NCBI GenBank assembly: GCA_021324935.1
Contig: JAJPIE010000049.1
Location: 62,001-126,000 of the forward strand
Direction of reading: 5' to 3'
Origin: Acidobacteriota bacterium
GTDB lineage: Bacteria; Acidobacteriota; Terriglobia; Acidiferrales; UBA7541
DNA length: 64,000 nucleotides
Part shown: in pieces, positions 52,042 to 61,416 of the stretch
Position numbering within the stretch: position 1 is the first letter of the stretch
Layout: each line of letters begins with the position of its first letter
Notes under the pieces: model-generated
Databases searched by the model: none
What the model saw: only the letters and a program-made list of their open reading frames with translations
What the model was told of the DNA's origin: nothing
Translations under genes and position numbers: made by a program

Positions 52042-54201
52042 TTATGGGTTCGGTCGTTTCAGGGTCGGCTTGTCGCCGGAGGCCGGATCGCCAATATCCG
52101 CTTGTTTGCCTTTTGCGGGTGGCTGTTGCGCCGGAGTACCCGCGGGAACGGCCGCGGGTGTCGCGCCTTCCGAATACGGTTTCTTGATCAGCGATTCCAC
52201 CACGGTTTGCGCGCCGCTGGTGTTGTCGTTCAGTTGCCGCGCCTTGTTGTATTCGTTCAATGCGCGTTCGCGCTGCCCCAAAATGTCGAAGATTTTGCCC
52301 AGGTAGATGTGGCTCCAGACTTCGGTCCACTTCTCCGACGGCTCGGGCACGGTCGCCAGCGCCTCGCGAAATGCGTTCGCCGAGGCCTGATAGTTCTTCT
52401 CGTAAAAAAATGCTTCGCCCATGCGGAAATTCGCCAGCGAACGGTTCGGCTGAATGTTCAGGGCGCGCTGGTATTGCGCCACGGCGTCGTAATACTTTCC
52501 AACTTCCGCGAGTTCTTCGCCGCGCGCAATCGCTGCCCGCGCCCGCAGGTTGGGCGTGCTCTTCAGGATCAGGTTGTTTGGATCGATGCGGATGCCGCCG
52601 GGTTTCGGCCGCCCGAAGGTTTCTTCGGTAAACTGCGTTTCCGTCCCGACTACGTCGATGGTTTTCTGTTCGGGATTGCCTTCTGTATCGATGCGAAGTT
52701 GCACTGGCATGCTGAACGTGTCGATGGGCTGCTTCACTTTTCCCACGATCCGGAATCCCTTGCGCGTGCGGTAGACCACGTATTCAATGGAAAATTCGGG
52801 AACGCCGGTGGAGTTCAGCCACTGCGCAAAGTAGCCTTGCAAATTCGGAGGTTCTTGCCCGGGCTTCACGCTTTTGGCGGCGACGCTGGCCGCCATCGTT
52901 TCGAAATCGTTCATGGTCGCGGTCTTGCCCTGATATTTTGCGTAGAACGAATGCAGCAACGACTTGAATGCGAGGTCGCCCATCAACCCGCGCAGCATGT
53001 GAAAGAGCATCGCGCCTTTGTTCATCACCACGGAGCGGTACTCGCTGGAGTACGGCGCCAGTCGTGCCGATAGCGCCACCGACGGCGAATTGTCGTACAT
53101 CAGCGCGCCCACCGCGAACTCATCCAGTGCGCGCAGCCCTGCTTCTCTTCCGACGCTCTGCTCCGCGTAGAGTTCCTCGGAGTAGCGCGCCAGCCCGTCG
53201 CTGATCCACACGTCGCCGAGGCTCGCCGGCAGCACCTGATTGCCCCACCACTGGCTGGCCACCAACCGGGCCAGCGTCCGGTCGCTGTATTTCGGGTCCC
53301 AAATGTGATGGCTCAGCATTACCACGCCGGGTCCGGCAAAATCCCGCAGCGTTCCGTCGGGGAGTTCGATCACCGTAATGTCGGGATCTGGCAGCGAGCC
53401 AAACAGGTCGGAGAAAATCACTTCCTGGTGCGCCACATCATTCGCGAATTCCTGCACCTTCGCCGAATCCGCGCGCGGCGCATAAACGGCCACGCTGATT
53501 CCTTCGGCCTGCTTGGGGCTCAACTGCAGCGGACCGGCCACGAAGGAACCGTTTGGCGCGCGCTGGTCGCAGTGGAAGGTGTACATCAGCCTTGGACCTT
53601 CAGCGGACGACCGGGCGGGCAGTGGTTGCGGCGCATCGGACTTGCCGGTCCCGGCAATGGCCATGGAGTCCGGCACATTCAGCCGGAACGTCCCGGTATA
53701 GCGATTCGCAGGAAAACTCGTCAGCGGAAACCAGCGCGCCGGCAGCAGCAGGTACGCCCAATCCTTGTTGATGGCGGCCACTCGGATATTAGGCACCGGG
53801 CTGTTTTCTTCGTTGGCCAGCAAACCGCCGTAGGCGAACGTCAGCGACACCGTTTTCCCGGCTCCGACCGGCGCTGGCAGCGTCACGTCCAGGTACATCG
53901 GATTCTCGGTTTCGCGCTGAAACGTCAGCGGCTTTCCATCCGCGTTTTTGACTTCGCGCACTTCCAGGTTTTCGTGAAGTTCGACGCGCACGGTCTGCGA
54001 AACTTCCAGCGCGCGAAAATCCACTTTCACGATGCTGTTGATGGTTTGTGCGGCGGTGTCCAGGTAAGCGGAAAGCTGATAATTGTCGGCGAGAAAGGTG
54101 AAAGCCGGGCTTTCCTGCGCCGCAGACGGCACGGCCAAGGCCGCCAGCAGTAGAAACGCACCGAGCAAGCGCGCACTTCGAACCGCTTCCTGTCGCCTCA
54201 T
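52042..54201 (-). CDS. secreted M1-peptidase-like protein lacking the zinc site, with C-terminal TPRs
   Basis: The 719-aa protein has a signal peptide (LLGAFLLLAALAVPSAAQ), an M1 N-terminal beta domain, an M1 catalytic-like domain and TPRs (about 565-680). The position of HExxHxWWG reads RLVASQWWG (312-320): both zinc His and the Glu are gone, and the third ligand Glu is Asp335 (WISDGLARYSEELY). The usual GxMEN substrate loop is also changed (LRDFAGPGVVMLS). The fold is clearly kept but metal catalysis is not possible by the known mechanism. It probably binds peptides or proteins instead. Confidence 0.85.
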   Translation of the reverse strand: MRRQEAVRSARLLGAFLLLAALAVPSAAQESPAFTFLADNYQLSAYLDTAAQTINSIVKVDFRALEVSQTVRVELHENLEVREVKNADGKPLTFQRETENPMYLDVTLPAPVGAGKTVSLTFAYGGLLANEENSPVPNIRVAAINKDWAYLLLPARWFPLTSFPANRYTGTFRLNVPDSMAIAGTGKSDAPQPLPARSSAEGPRLMYTFHCDQRAPNGSFVAGPLQLSPKQAEGISVAVYAPRADSAKVQEFANDVAHQEVIFSDLFGSLPDPDITVIELPDGTLRDFAGPGVVMLSHHIWDPKYSDRTLARLVASQWWGNQVLPASLGDVWISDGLARYSEELYAEQSVGREAGLRALDEFAVGALMYDNSPSVALSARLAPYSSEYRSVVMNKGAMLFHMLRGLMGDLAFKSLLHSFYAKYQGKTATMNDFETMAASVAAKSVKPGQEPPNLQGYFAQWLNSTGVPEFSIEYVVYRTRKGFRIVGKVKQPIDTFSMPVQLRIDTEGNPEQKTIDVVGTETQFTEETFGRPKPGGIRIDPNNLILKSTPNLRARAAIARGEELAEVGKYYDAVAQYQRALNIQPNRSLANFRMGEAFFYEKNYQASANAFREALATVPEPSEKWTEVWSHIYLGKIFDILGQRERALNEYNKARQLNDNTSGAQTVVESLIKKPYSEGATPAAVPAGTPAQQPPAKGKQADIGDPASGDKPTLKRPNP

Positions 54202-54255
54202 CGAGTTCCTTTCAGATCATGCACCGTAGGAAGATACATATAGGATAACAATCCC

Positions 54256-55404
54256 CTAGAAAGCGTTGCCAGCCGCAATCTGCAGCATTCCCGCAATCTC
54301 GTCCGCCGCGCGGTCCACCGCCCCGAGGGGGCCCAGGCGGCCGCGCACCTCCTCCAGTCCGCGACGCTGCGCCTCGCGAGCATTCGGTTCCTGAAGCAGT
54401 TGCAGCGTTTCCGTCGCCACGCGCTCGGGAGTGAAATCGCCCTGCACCAGCTCCGGCACGACGCGCCTTTCCGCGATCAGATTCACCATTGCGAAGTAAG
54501 GCGTTCGCACCAGCGGCTTTGCCAGCGTTGCCGTCAGCGGAGATACCCGGTAGACCACGGTCATCGGCACATTGAGCAGCGCAGTCTCGATGGTTGCCGT
54601 GCCACTGGAAACGATAGCCGCGTTGGCTGCCGCCAGGGCATTGTAAGTTTCGCCTTCCACCACGCGTACGACCAATCCCTGCGGCCAGCCGGCCTTGAGG
54701 TATTCGACGTCTTTTGCGTGGGCCGCGGCTACCACAAATTGCGCTGGCACCTTGCCGTTGATCAGCGCCGACGCGGCCTGCAAGACCGGCATATGGTGGC
54801 GCAACTCGCCTTCGCGGCTGCCCGGCAGGATGGTCACGATCGTGCGGCCCGCGTCGAGTTGGTGCACCTCGCAAAAGTCTTTGCGGCTTTTCGTGGCTTC
54901 GACCGCGCCCACCAGGGGGTGGCCGATGAACTTCGTAGGAACGCCTGCGCTTGTGAAAAATCTCTCTTCAAAGGGAAAAATGCACAATGCCTTTGCGAAG
55001 CGCCGCCGCACCAGATTCACCCGCCAGGGCCGCCAGGCCCAGAATTGCGGGCAGATGTAATAAACATTGCGAATACCCTTTGGCTTCAGCTTACGCGCCA
55101 ATCGCAGATGAAAGCCGGGAAAATCCGTCAGGATCGCCAGCGCCGGCCCCCGCTTTTCCGCGGCGTTTACCAGACGCTCCATCGCCTGAAGCAGGGAAGG
55201 CAAGTGCTTGAGAATTTCGGTGATTCCAACGACAGCCACCTCGGAATAGTCGGTGATGATCTCGACCCCGGCGGCACGCATCTGCGGCCCGCCCATGCCG
55301 AACAGTTCCACGTCGACACGTTGCTTCAGCGCCCTAGCCAGCCGCGCCGCATACATGTCGCCGGAGGCTTCTCCGGCGGAAAGAAGTAATGGGATGGGAG
55401 GCAT
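54256..55404 (-). CDS. lpxB: lipid-A-disaccharide synthase
   Basis: The 382-aa GT19 enzyme joins lipid X and UDP-2,3-diacylglucosamine to form the lipid A disaccharide. It shows LLLSAGEASGDMYAARLARAL, the ILTDFPGFHLRLARKLK block, YYICPQFWAWRPWRV, and LPGSREGELRHHMPVL with SSGTATIETALLNVPMTVVYR. It begins 14 bp after the ABC transporter gene and shows the organism makes lipid A. Start MPPIPLLLSAGE matches the family N-terminus. Confidence 0.96.
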   Translation of the reverse strand: MPPIPLLLSAGEASGDMYAARLARALKQRVDVELFGMGGPQMRAAGVEIITDYSEVAVVGITEILKHLPSLLQAMERLVNAAEKRGPALAILTDFPGFHLRLARKLKPKGIRNVYYICPQFWAWRPWRVNLVRRRFAKALCIFPFEERFFTSAGVPTKFIGHPLVGAVEATKSRKDFCEVHQLDAGRTIVTILPGSREGELRHHMPVLQAASALINGKVPAQFVVAAAHAKDVEYLKAGWPQGLVVRVVEGETYNALAAANAAIVSSGTATIETALLNVPMTVVYRVSPLTATLAKPLVRTPYFAMVNLIAERRVVPELVQGDFTPERVATETLQLLQEPNAREAQRRGLEEVRGRLGPLGAVDRAADEIAGMLQIAAGNAF

Positions 55405-55418
55405 CAAAAAAAGCGCAT

Positions 55419-57314
55419 TCAGTCGCTCGCCGGCGTCGGAGCCGGAAGAATTGTGGATCGCGCCGGAGCGGCCGCGCCGTTCCCGTGGCTCTCCGACAAC
55501 TCCTGCTCCTTGTATTGCAGTTGGTAGAGCCGGTAATAAATCCCGCGTTGCGCCAGCAGATCCTGGTGCGCGCCTTCTTCGCGCAAACGGCCCTTGTGGA
55601 ACACCAGAATACGGTCCGCGTGTTGAATCGTGCTCAAGCGGTGCGCGATGACCACCGCAGAGCGGCCGCTGAGCAGCCGGTCCAGCGCATCCCGAATCAG
55701 GAGTTCCGTTTTCGTATCCACACTCGATGTGGCCTCGTCGAGAATCAGGAATAGCGGATTGTGGGCCAACGCCCGCGCGAAACTGATCAGTTGCCGCTGG
55801 CCAACGGACAGCGTCGAGCCGCGCTCGTTCACCTCGGTGGCTACGCCTTGCGGCAGCGAGCGCACGAAGTCGCCTAACCCGATTTCGTCCAGAGCCTGCT
55901 CCACCTGTCGCCGCGAAATCTCCGTGGAGCCCAGGCGAACGTTGGTTTCGATTGTGCCCGTGAAGAGGAATGGGTCTTGCAGCACAATGCCAAACTGCTT
56001 GCGGAGTTCCTGTAGATTGAGAAGCCGGATATCCACGCCATCCAGCAATATTTGTCCGCGTTGAATGTCGTAGAAGCGCAACAGCAAGGAGATCAGCGTT
56101 GTTTTTCCTGCGCCCGTGTGGCCCACGATGGCATAGGTTTCGCCCGGGTTTACCCGGAACGACACATCGCGAAGCACCCAATCCTCGTCGGTCGGATTCT
56201 CGGCGTTCCTATAGCTGAACCACACGTTGCGAAATTCGATTTCGCCGCGCGGTGAAGTCAGCCGTTGTGGATTGTTCGGGGATTCAATGGTAATCGGTTC
56301 ATCCAGCAGCTTGAAAATGCGCTCCGAAGCGGCCATCGCCGACTGCAGGATGTTGAATTTCTCGCTTAAATCCTGAATCGGCCGGAAGAACCGCTGAGCG
56401 AACATGGTGAATTCCACCAGAACGCCGAGGGTGAGAGCATCGTGGAGGATGCGATTGCCGCCCGACCAATAGATCAATGCAATCGTGGCGAAGCTCAAAA
56501 ATTCCACCGCCGGATAAAACAGCGCGTAGGCCAGGATCGCGTCGCGCCACGCCAGCATGTTCTCCTGATTGCGCTTGCCGAATTCCGCACGGGCTTTTTG
56601 CTCGCGATTGAACAGCTGCACCACGGCCATCCCGGAAATGTATTCCTGCAGGAATGAATTGATGCGCGCAATGGCCGTGCGTATCTTGCGGTTCGCGTCG
56701 CGCACATATTTCCGGAAAATCAGCGTTACCACGAAAATGAACGGCAAGACGGAAAGCGCGTCCAGCGCGAGTTTCCTGTCGATATAGAAGAGCAGTCCCG
56801 CCATCACGGCCAGTAGAAAAAAGTCGTTGATCATCGTCACGACGCCGGCCGCAAACAGGTCGTTTAGTGCATCCACGTCCGTTGTTACGCGCGTCATCAG
56901 CCGCCCGACGGGATTCTTATCGAAATACGTCATCGGCAGGCGCTGCAGCCGGCCAAAAATCTCCGTGCGCATGTCGTACATCGTTTCCTGACCCACGCGC
57001 TGCATGATGCGGATCTGGATATATTGCGCCAGAAAGTCGAAAATCAGCACCCCGAGGTAAAACAGGCTGATGAGGATGACCCCGTGCCACGCCTTGGGGA
57101 GGGCGAGCGTTCCCTCGGAACCTGGCACGAGGTAATTGTCAATCGCGTGCTGAAACAGGATGGGGGGCGCCAGCTCCAGTGGTGTCACCACCGCCACCAG
57201 GGCCAGGGCGAAAATCACGCTCCACTTGTACGGCGCCATGTATTGCAGCAGCCGCTTCATCAAGCGCGAGTCGTATGCCTTGCCCAGCGCCTCTTCTTCG
57301 TGAATGTTGCTCAT
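55419..57314 (-). CDS. ABC transporter half-protein (MsbA/multidrug type), second of a pair
   Basis: The 631-aa exporter half has six membrane helices (about 25-330) and an ATPase with Walker A GHTGAGKTTL, signature LSVGQRQLISFARAL and Walker B LFLILDEATSSVD. Its ATG overlaps the stop of the upstream ABC half-transporter by 4 bp, so the two probably form a heterodimer. The neighbour lpxB suggests lipid or lipid A export, though heterodimeric drug pumps look similar. Confidence 0.92.
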   Translation of the reverse strand: MSNIHEEEALGKAYDSRLMKRLLQYMAPYKWSVIFALALVAVVTPLELAPPILFQHAIDNYLVPGSEGTLALPKAWHGVILISLFYLGVLIFDFLAQYIQIRIMQRVGQETMYDMRTEIFGRLQRLPMTYFDKNPVGRLMTRVTTDVDALNDLFAAGVVTMINDFFLLAVMAGLLFYIDRKLALDALSVLPFIFVVTLIFRKYVRDANRKIRTAIARINSFLQEYISGMAVVQLFNREQKARAEFGKRNQENMLAWRDAILAYALFYPAVEFLSFATIALIYWSGGNRILHDALTLGVLVEFTMFAQRFFRPIQDLSEKFNILQSAMAASERIFKLLDEPITIESPNNPQRLTSPRGEIEFRNVWFSYRNAENPTDEDWVLRDVSFRVNPGETYAIVGHTGAGKTTLISLLLRFYDIQRGQILLDGVDIRLLNLQELRKQFGIVLQDPFLFTGTIETNVRLGSTEISRRQVEQALDEIGLGDFVRSLPQGVATEVNERGSTLSVGQRQLISFARALAHNPLFLILDEATSSVDTKTELLIRDALDRLLSGRSAVVIAHRLSTIQHADRILVFHKGRLREEGAHQDLLAQRGIYYRLYQLQYKEQELSESHGNGAAAPARSTILPAPTPASD

Positions 57315-59248
57315 GCCCGTTCGAGCTCTTCTTCCAGCAACTGCTTCTGGTACAAATCCGCGTAGTAGCCGCGCCGCGCCAGCAATTCGTCGTGCGAGCC
57401 GCGCTCGATAATTTCGCCGTCCTTCAGCACCACGATCTGGTCGGCCTCGCGCACAGTTGAAGTGCGATGTGCGATCAGGATCGTTGTGCGGCCGTGCATC
57501 ACGCCGCGCAGGCGGCTGAGAATCTTTTCCTCCGTTTGTGTGTCCACCGAGGAGAGAGAATCGTCCAGGATCAGAATCCGGGGATCGCGCACCACCGCCC
57601 GGGCGATGGCGGAACGCTGTTTCTGTCCGCCGGAAAGCGTAATCCCTCGTTCGCCCACCATCGTTTCGTACTGCCTGGTGAAATCCTGAATGTCGCCGTC
57701 GAGGCTGGCAATCTCCGCCGCTTCGCGCACCAGGTCCGGTTCATATTTCGGCAGGCCAAACGCGATGTTTTCACCCACCGTCTCAGTGAAAAGATACGTA
57801 TCCTGGGGAACAAAGCCGATCGAGCGCCGCAGCGTGTCGAGCGGCCAATCCTGAATCGGGCGGCCGTCGATCAGGATGCTTCCCTTGGGAGCTTCCCAGA
57901 GCCGCGCGATCAGCGCGGCAATCGTAGTTTTCCCGCTGCCGGTGGGGCCGATGATCGCCAGCGTCGAGCCGGCCGGAATCTCTAAATTGATATTCCGCAA
58001 CACCGGGCGCAATTCGTCACCATGGCCGTTCGCGCCGTTGACGCCGCCGCCGGCAATCGTCGTGGGGTATCTGAACGTCAAGTTCCGGAATTCAATCTCG
58101 CCGTTGATCCTTGCGGTTTTCGCAATCGTGGCACCACGGTCGTCGATTTGCGGCTTCGCATTCAGGATGTAGTTGAGCCGCCCCATCGAGGCCGCGCCAC
58201 GCTGAAAAATATTCGTCACCCATCCCAGGGCAATCATGGGCCAGACCAAAAAGTTCAGATAAACGTTGAACGTGATCAGCGAACCCAGCGACATCTGCCC
58301 GTGCAGAAAGCGATAACCGCCTTGCCAAAGCACAATCAAAAACGTTGTGCCGATCAGCGATTGCAGCGAAGGCATGAACATGCTCCAGGTACGGATCAAC
58401 TGCACGTTTTTCGCCACATACTCGCGGTTCGGCTCGTCGAATCCCCGAATCTCGGCCATCTCCTGGGCGTACGCTCGGACCACGCGCACGCCGGAAAGAT
58501 TTTCCTGCACCTTGGCGGAAAGCGTCGCGAGAGCGGCCTGAATCGTTTCGTAAAGTTCATGGATCACTTTACCGAAATGCCGCACGGCAAGCGCCACCAC
58601 CGGCACCGGCAGCAGCACCCACATGGTCAGAGAGGGAGAAATGATCCACATCACGCTGATCGCCAGGATCATGGTGACGATCGTCGTGCCGCTGTACATG
58701 ATCCCCGGTCCCAGCACCATGCGCACGGCGTTCAAATCGTTCGTGGCGCGCGACATCAGCTCGCCCGTGCGGTTGCGCACGTAAAATTCGGGCTCCAGCA
58801 CCAGCAGCCGGTCCAGCAAGTCGTTGCGAATATCGAATTCAATGTCGCGGGAAATTCCGATCAGAATCCAGCGCGTAGCGAAGGACAAGATGCCCTTCAA
58901 CGCGATACACACGATCACGATCAGGCAATAGATCCCCAGTGTCCGGCGGCTGTGCGTCTCGTAATACGGCGCCAGATGGCTCAACCAGTTGAGGGGCCCG
59001 ATGTCGGAGGCGCCGTGCATGGAGCGTTCGAATGGCCGCGAGCTTCCCGCCAGAGTGTCCGTGATGACGCCGGTGGCCAGCGGCACGATATTGCCGACGA
59101 ATCCCATCACCCCCAGGCAAATCATGCCCAGCGTGATCGATCCCTTGTAGCGTCCAAGATACGGCCACAATCCTCGCAGGTTCTCGCGTGCAGACACTTC
59201 AGGGTTCTTCGGCCCACCCGCGCGCAGGACTGCCGCCGAAGTGCTCAT
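57311..59248 (-). CDS. ABC transporter half-protein (MsbA/multidrug type), first of a pair
   Basis: The 645-aa exporter half has six helices, a linker rich in Gly and Asn (TTIAGGGVNGANGHGDE), Walker A GPTGSGKTTI, signature LSGGQKQRSAIARAV and Walker B ILILDDSLSSVDTQTE. Asp after the Walker B Asp, where Glu is usual, indicates a degenerate catalytic carboxylate, as often found in one half of heterodimeric exporters. ATG 59248 overlaps the upstream lipoprotein stop. Confidence 0.92.
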   Translation of the reverse strand: MSTSAAVLRAGGPKNPEVSARENLRGLWPYLGRYKGSITLGMICLGVMGFVGNIVPLATGVITDTLAGSSRPFERSMHGASDIGPLNWLSHLAPYYETHSRRTLGIYCLIVIVCIALKGILSFATRWILIGISRDIEFDIRNDLLDRLLVLEPEFYVRNRTGELMSRATNDLNAVRMVLGPGIMYSGTTIVTMILAISVMWIISPSLTMWVLLPVPVVALAVRHFGKVIHELYETIQAALATLSAKVQENLSGVRVVRAYAQEMAEIRGFDEPNREYVAKNVQLIRTWSMFMPSLQSLIGTTFLIVLWQGGYRFLHGQMSLGSLITFNVYLNFLVWPMIALGWVTNIFQRGAASMGRLNYILNAKPQIDDRGATIAKTARINGEIEFRNLTFRYPTTIAGGGVNGANGHGDELRPVLRNINLEIPAGSTLAIIGPTGSGKTTIAALIARLWEAPKGSILIDGRPIQDWPLDTLRRSIGFVPQDTYLFTETVGENIAFGLPKYEPDLVREAAEIASLDGDIQDFTRQYETMVGERGITLSGGQKQRSAIARAVVRDPRILILDDSLSSVDTQTEEKILSRLRGVMHGRTTILIAHRTSTVREADQIVVLKDGEIIERGSHDELLARRGYYADLYQKQLLEEELERA

Positions 59249-59838
59249 CGCAGCATGGACCTCGGGCTTTCGAGCGAAGGCGCCTCCGTCAGAAAATTCT
59301 CGTAGTGCAAATCCAGCGACCGGTACCGCTTCACCGCGGGATCCCACTTCACGGCGATGGGCAGTGTACGCTCGTTGGTGTCCGCTTTGATCGGCGTGAA
59401 GTACATTGTGAGTCCCTTTTCCGCGCTTTGCTCGGTCTGGAGTTTCCAGCCGGTCACGGCCTGCAAGGGCGTCAATCCCAGAAAGCCTTTCGGATTTTTC
59501 AGGTATTCATCCACGCGCAAGACCTCGACCCACTTGCCATTATCGTTCTCCGCCACCACCGCGCGAGTCACCACGGTGCCTGCCACCTTGCTTTTCGGTG
59601 TATTTGGCACCACGTTGGCCGCCAAAAATTGCTGCTTGCCGGTCTTCGCCGCCAGCTCGCCAAATACCAACACCTGAGCGTCGCTTCCCAGCAGCGCATG
59701 CGCTGCGTCAGTCATCGCCTCCGGCACGGCGGGTTCTACAGGCTTGGTCTCCGCCGTCGGTGCAGGTTTCGGCGCATCCGAACCGCATCCCGCCGCCCAC
59801 ACGCCAGCAGCTACGAACAACAAGAGGCAACGCTGCAT
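59245..59838 (-). CDS. hypothetical lipoprotein
   Basis: The 197-aa protein has a lipobox (LLLFVAAGVWAAGC) and then a Pro/Ala/Thr linker and a soluble domain (VLVFGELAAKTGKQQFLAANVV, then VKWDPAVKRYRSLDLHYENF). ATG 59838 is chosen since the lipoprotein signal starts there. It is translationally coupled to the ABC pair, so it may be an accessory of that exporter. I do not recognise the family. Confidence 0.72.
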   Translation of the reverse strand: MQRCLLLFVAAGVWAAGCGSDAPKPAPTAETKPVEPAVPEAMTDAAHALLGSDAQVLVFGELAAKTGKQQFLAANVVPNTPKSKVAGTVVTRAVVAENDNGKWVEVLRVDEYLKNPKGFLGLTPLQAVTGWKLQTEQSAEKGLTMYFTPIKADTNERTLPIAVKWDPAVKRYRSLDLHYENFLTEAPSLESPRSMLR

Positions 59839-59910
59839 TCGAATCCTTCCTAGAGTAGACGCGCCTTCCAGCATTGTGTAACCAAAGCTTTTAGCAAAAT
59901 CGACCGGGCC

Positions 59911-60540
59911 TCACAGGCTGGGTGCCGCCAGCGTGATCTCCACCACCCGCCCCGCCTTTCCGTCCTGTTCCCGGGTGCAAAGCACCTCCATTACCTGTGG
60001 CACGCTTTCCCCAGCCCAGTCGAAAGCGTAATACCACAATTCTAGCGGCTGCCCGTTCCGCGTGCTAGGACTCTTCGAATCCGGTGGTCCATAAAGTTTC
60101 TCCAGCCTGGGCGTCGCATCTCCCACGCGGAGACCCAACCCTGTTTTCCAGGCGCTGGGGGACACTCCAGCGCAACCCGTGGTCGACCCTCCCCACACCC
60201 CTGCGCGGACGACCTGCACGAGTTTTTGTTTGTCGGTGTCGATGGTCAAGGTCAAGTCCCGGCACGAATCGAACCACACCGTTTGATCTCCGGCGGCTTC
60301 CTTCCCATTTCCAAAATGCCGATTCAGCTGCGCTGCCCGTGCCAGCGAATCGCGTCCGGGCCGCAAGCCTGCCAGCGTCAGTTCATTTGCCCGATGCCCG
60401 GTGGCCTTTTTGGCCAGCGGCCTTGCTGAGGGGAGTTGGGCGAGAGCAATTCCGGGCATCGCGGCAATACCCAAAAAGAGCGCATGCCTCAGAAGGCGCC
60501 CGCTGCACCGGCTAACAAGATTTCTTGTGTGGCTCATCAT
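59911..60540 (-). CDS. exported hypothetical protein
   Basis: The 209-aa protein has a signal peptide (HALFLGIAAMPGIALAQ) and a periplasmic domain that looks SmpA- or BamE-like in layout: LTLAGLRPGRDSLARAAQLNRHFG, later GLRVGDATPRLEKLYGPPDSK. The phrase GLRPGRD...GDA...LYGPP recurs in proteins with two such half-motifs. Two adjacent ATGs make the start uncertain by one codon. Function unknown. Confidence 0.7.
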   Translation of the reverse strand: MMSHTRNLVSRCSGRLLRHALFLGIAAMPGIALAQLPSARPLAKKATGHRANELTLAGLRPGRDSLARAAQLNRHFGNGKEAAGDQTVWFDSCRDLTLTIDTDKQKLVQVVRAGVWGGSTTGCAGVSPSAWKTGLGLRVGDATPRLEKLYGPPDSKSPSTRNGQPLELWYYAFDWAGESVPQVMEVLCTREQDGKAGRVVEITLAAPSL

Positions 60541-60552
60541 CCGAATTTACAA

Positions 60553-60573
60553 ACTACCGACTACCAACTACCG
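60553..60573. repeat. three 7-bp tandem repeats (ACTACCR)
   Basis: ACTACCG, ACTACCA, ACTACCG in tandem between two minus-strand genes. The reverse complement (YGGTAGT) is close to the heptads TGGTAAC and TGGTGAC at 1014-1027. Confidence 0.55.
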
Positions 60574-60582
60574 GCGTTCTTC

Positions 60583-61263
60583 TCAACGTTGCGCTAAAAT
60601 CGCATCCAGCCGCGCCTCGAAATTCTCCTCGCCTTCGCTTGTTAGCACGCTGCGCTCCACCGGCAATGCCGCCTGGATTGCTTCCACCCATCCAAACAGT
60701 GTTTGGATGTTCTCCCTGGTTCTCTGGTGATATTGCCGCAGATTCTCGCTACTGCCCATCCACGCCCGGAAGCGCTTCTCCACGGGGTGGTCGGAACTCG
60801 CGAATGGATCGGAAGCCGCCTCCGGCGCCAGCAACCCGGCGTGGCCGGTAAACGAGTGTTCGAATCCCAGGTCCGCCACAAAATGTCCTTCGGTAGCCGC
60901 CGCCCCGCCGTCGAAGCCTGTGCCCTGGCAGATTAGCGTCAATGGCTGCGGCGAGTTTTTCCAGTTCAGCGTTTCCCCGTCGAAATTCCACAGCTTCCAC
61001 TTCGCTTCTACGATATAGGCCGTGTCGGAGTTGAGCTGCTGCATCGCCAACGCGGCGATCTCCGGCGGGCCGAAGCCCCCTTCACGCAGGTCCCACTCCA
61101 CTTCGCTGGGTTCCGTGTAATCCACGGGCTGGACGGAGAGCAGTTGAAAGCCGTCAGGAGGGTCCGCCACGGGAGCAGTGGTCAAGAATCTCGCAAACTC
61201 CGCGATCATCGTTTGCTCGGAAAAGTCGCGCGTCCAAACGCGCAGGTAAGCCCGGTTGGCCAT
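60583..61263 (-). CDS. conserved-looking cytoplasmic protein, function unknown
   Basis: The 226-aa protein starts ANRAYLRVWTRDFSEQTMIAEFARFL. It has a mixed alpha/beta composition, LICQGTGFDGG in the middle and a helical C-terminus (NLRQYHQRTRENIQTLFGWVEAIQ). There is no signal sequence or catalytic motif I can name. The frame is open 31 codons further back but the sequence there is unlike a protein start. The 153-bp gap to the next gene shows nothing clear. Confidence 0.68.
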   Translation of the reverse strand: MANRAYLRVWTRDFSEQTMIAEFARFLTTAPVADPPDGFQLLSVQPVDYTEPSEVEWDLREGGFGPPEIAALAMQQLNSDTAYIVEAKWKLWNFDGETLNWKNSPQPLTLICQGTGFDGGAAATEGHFVADLGFEHSFTGHAGLLAPEAASDPFASSDHPVEKRFRAWMGSSENLRQYHQRTRENIQTLFGWVEAIQAALPVERSVLTSEGEENFEARLDAILAQR

Positions 61264-61416
61264 GGTCAGTCGTTGAATTATACAGGCGTCCGGTGCTCGA
61301 AGCGACCCGTGGCGCGCGCTTTGTCCCGGGAAAAGCGGCAAGGGCCCCAACGTCACGTTTTGGAGGTCCCATCCAATTTCGGGGGTTCTAATGCCAGGGG
61401 TTTCCTGTTCGTTGTT

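Noticed and set aside
52042..54201. annotation as an active M1 aminopeptidase
   Set aside because: Both zinc His, the catalytic Glu and the third ligand are substituted.
58022..59305. 427-codon open frame opposite the ABC half-transporter
   Set aside because: It is antisense to a well-supported ABC gene, rich in His, Arg and Gln, with no motif.
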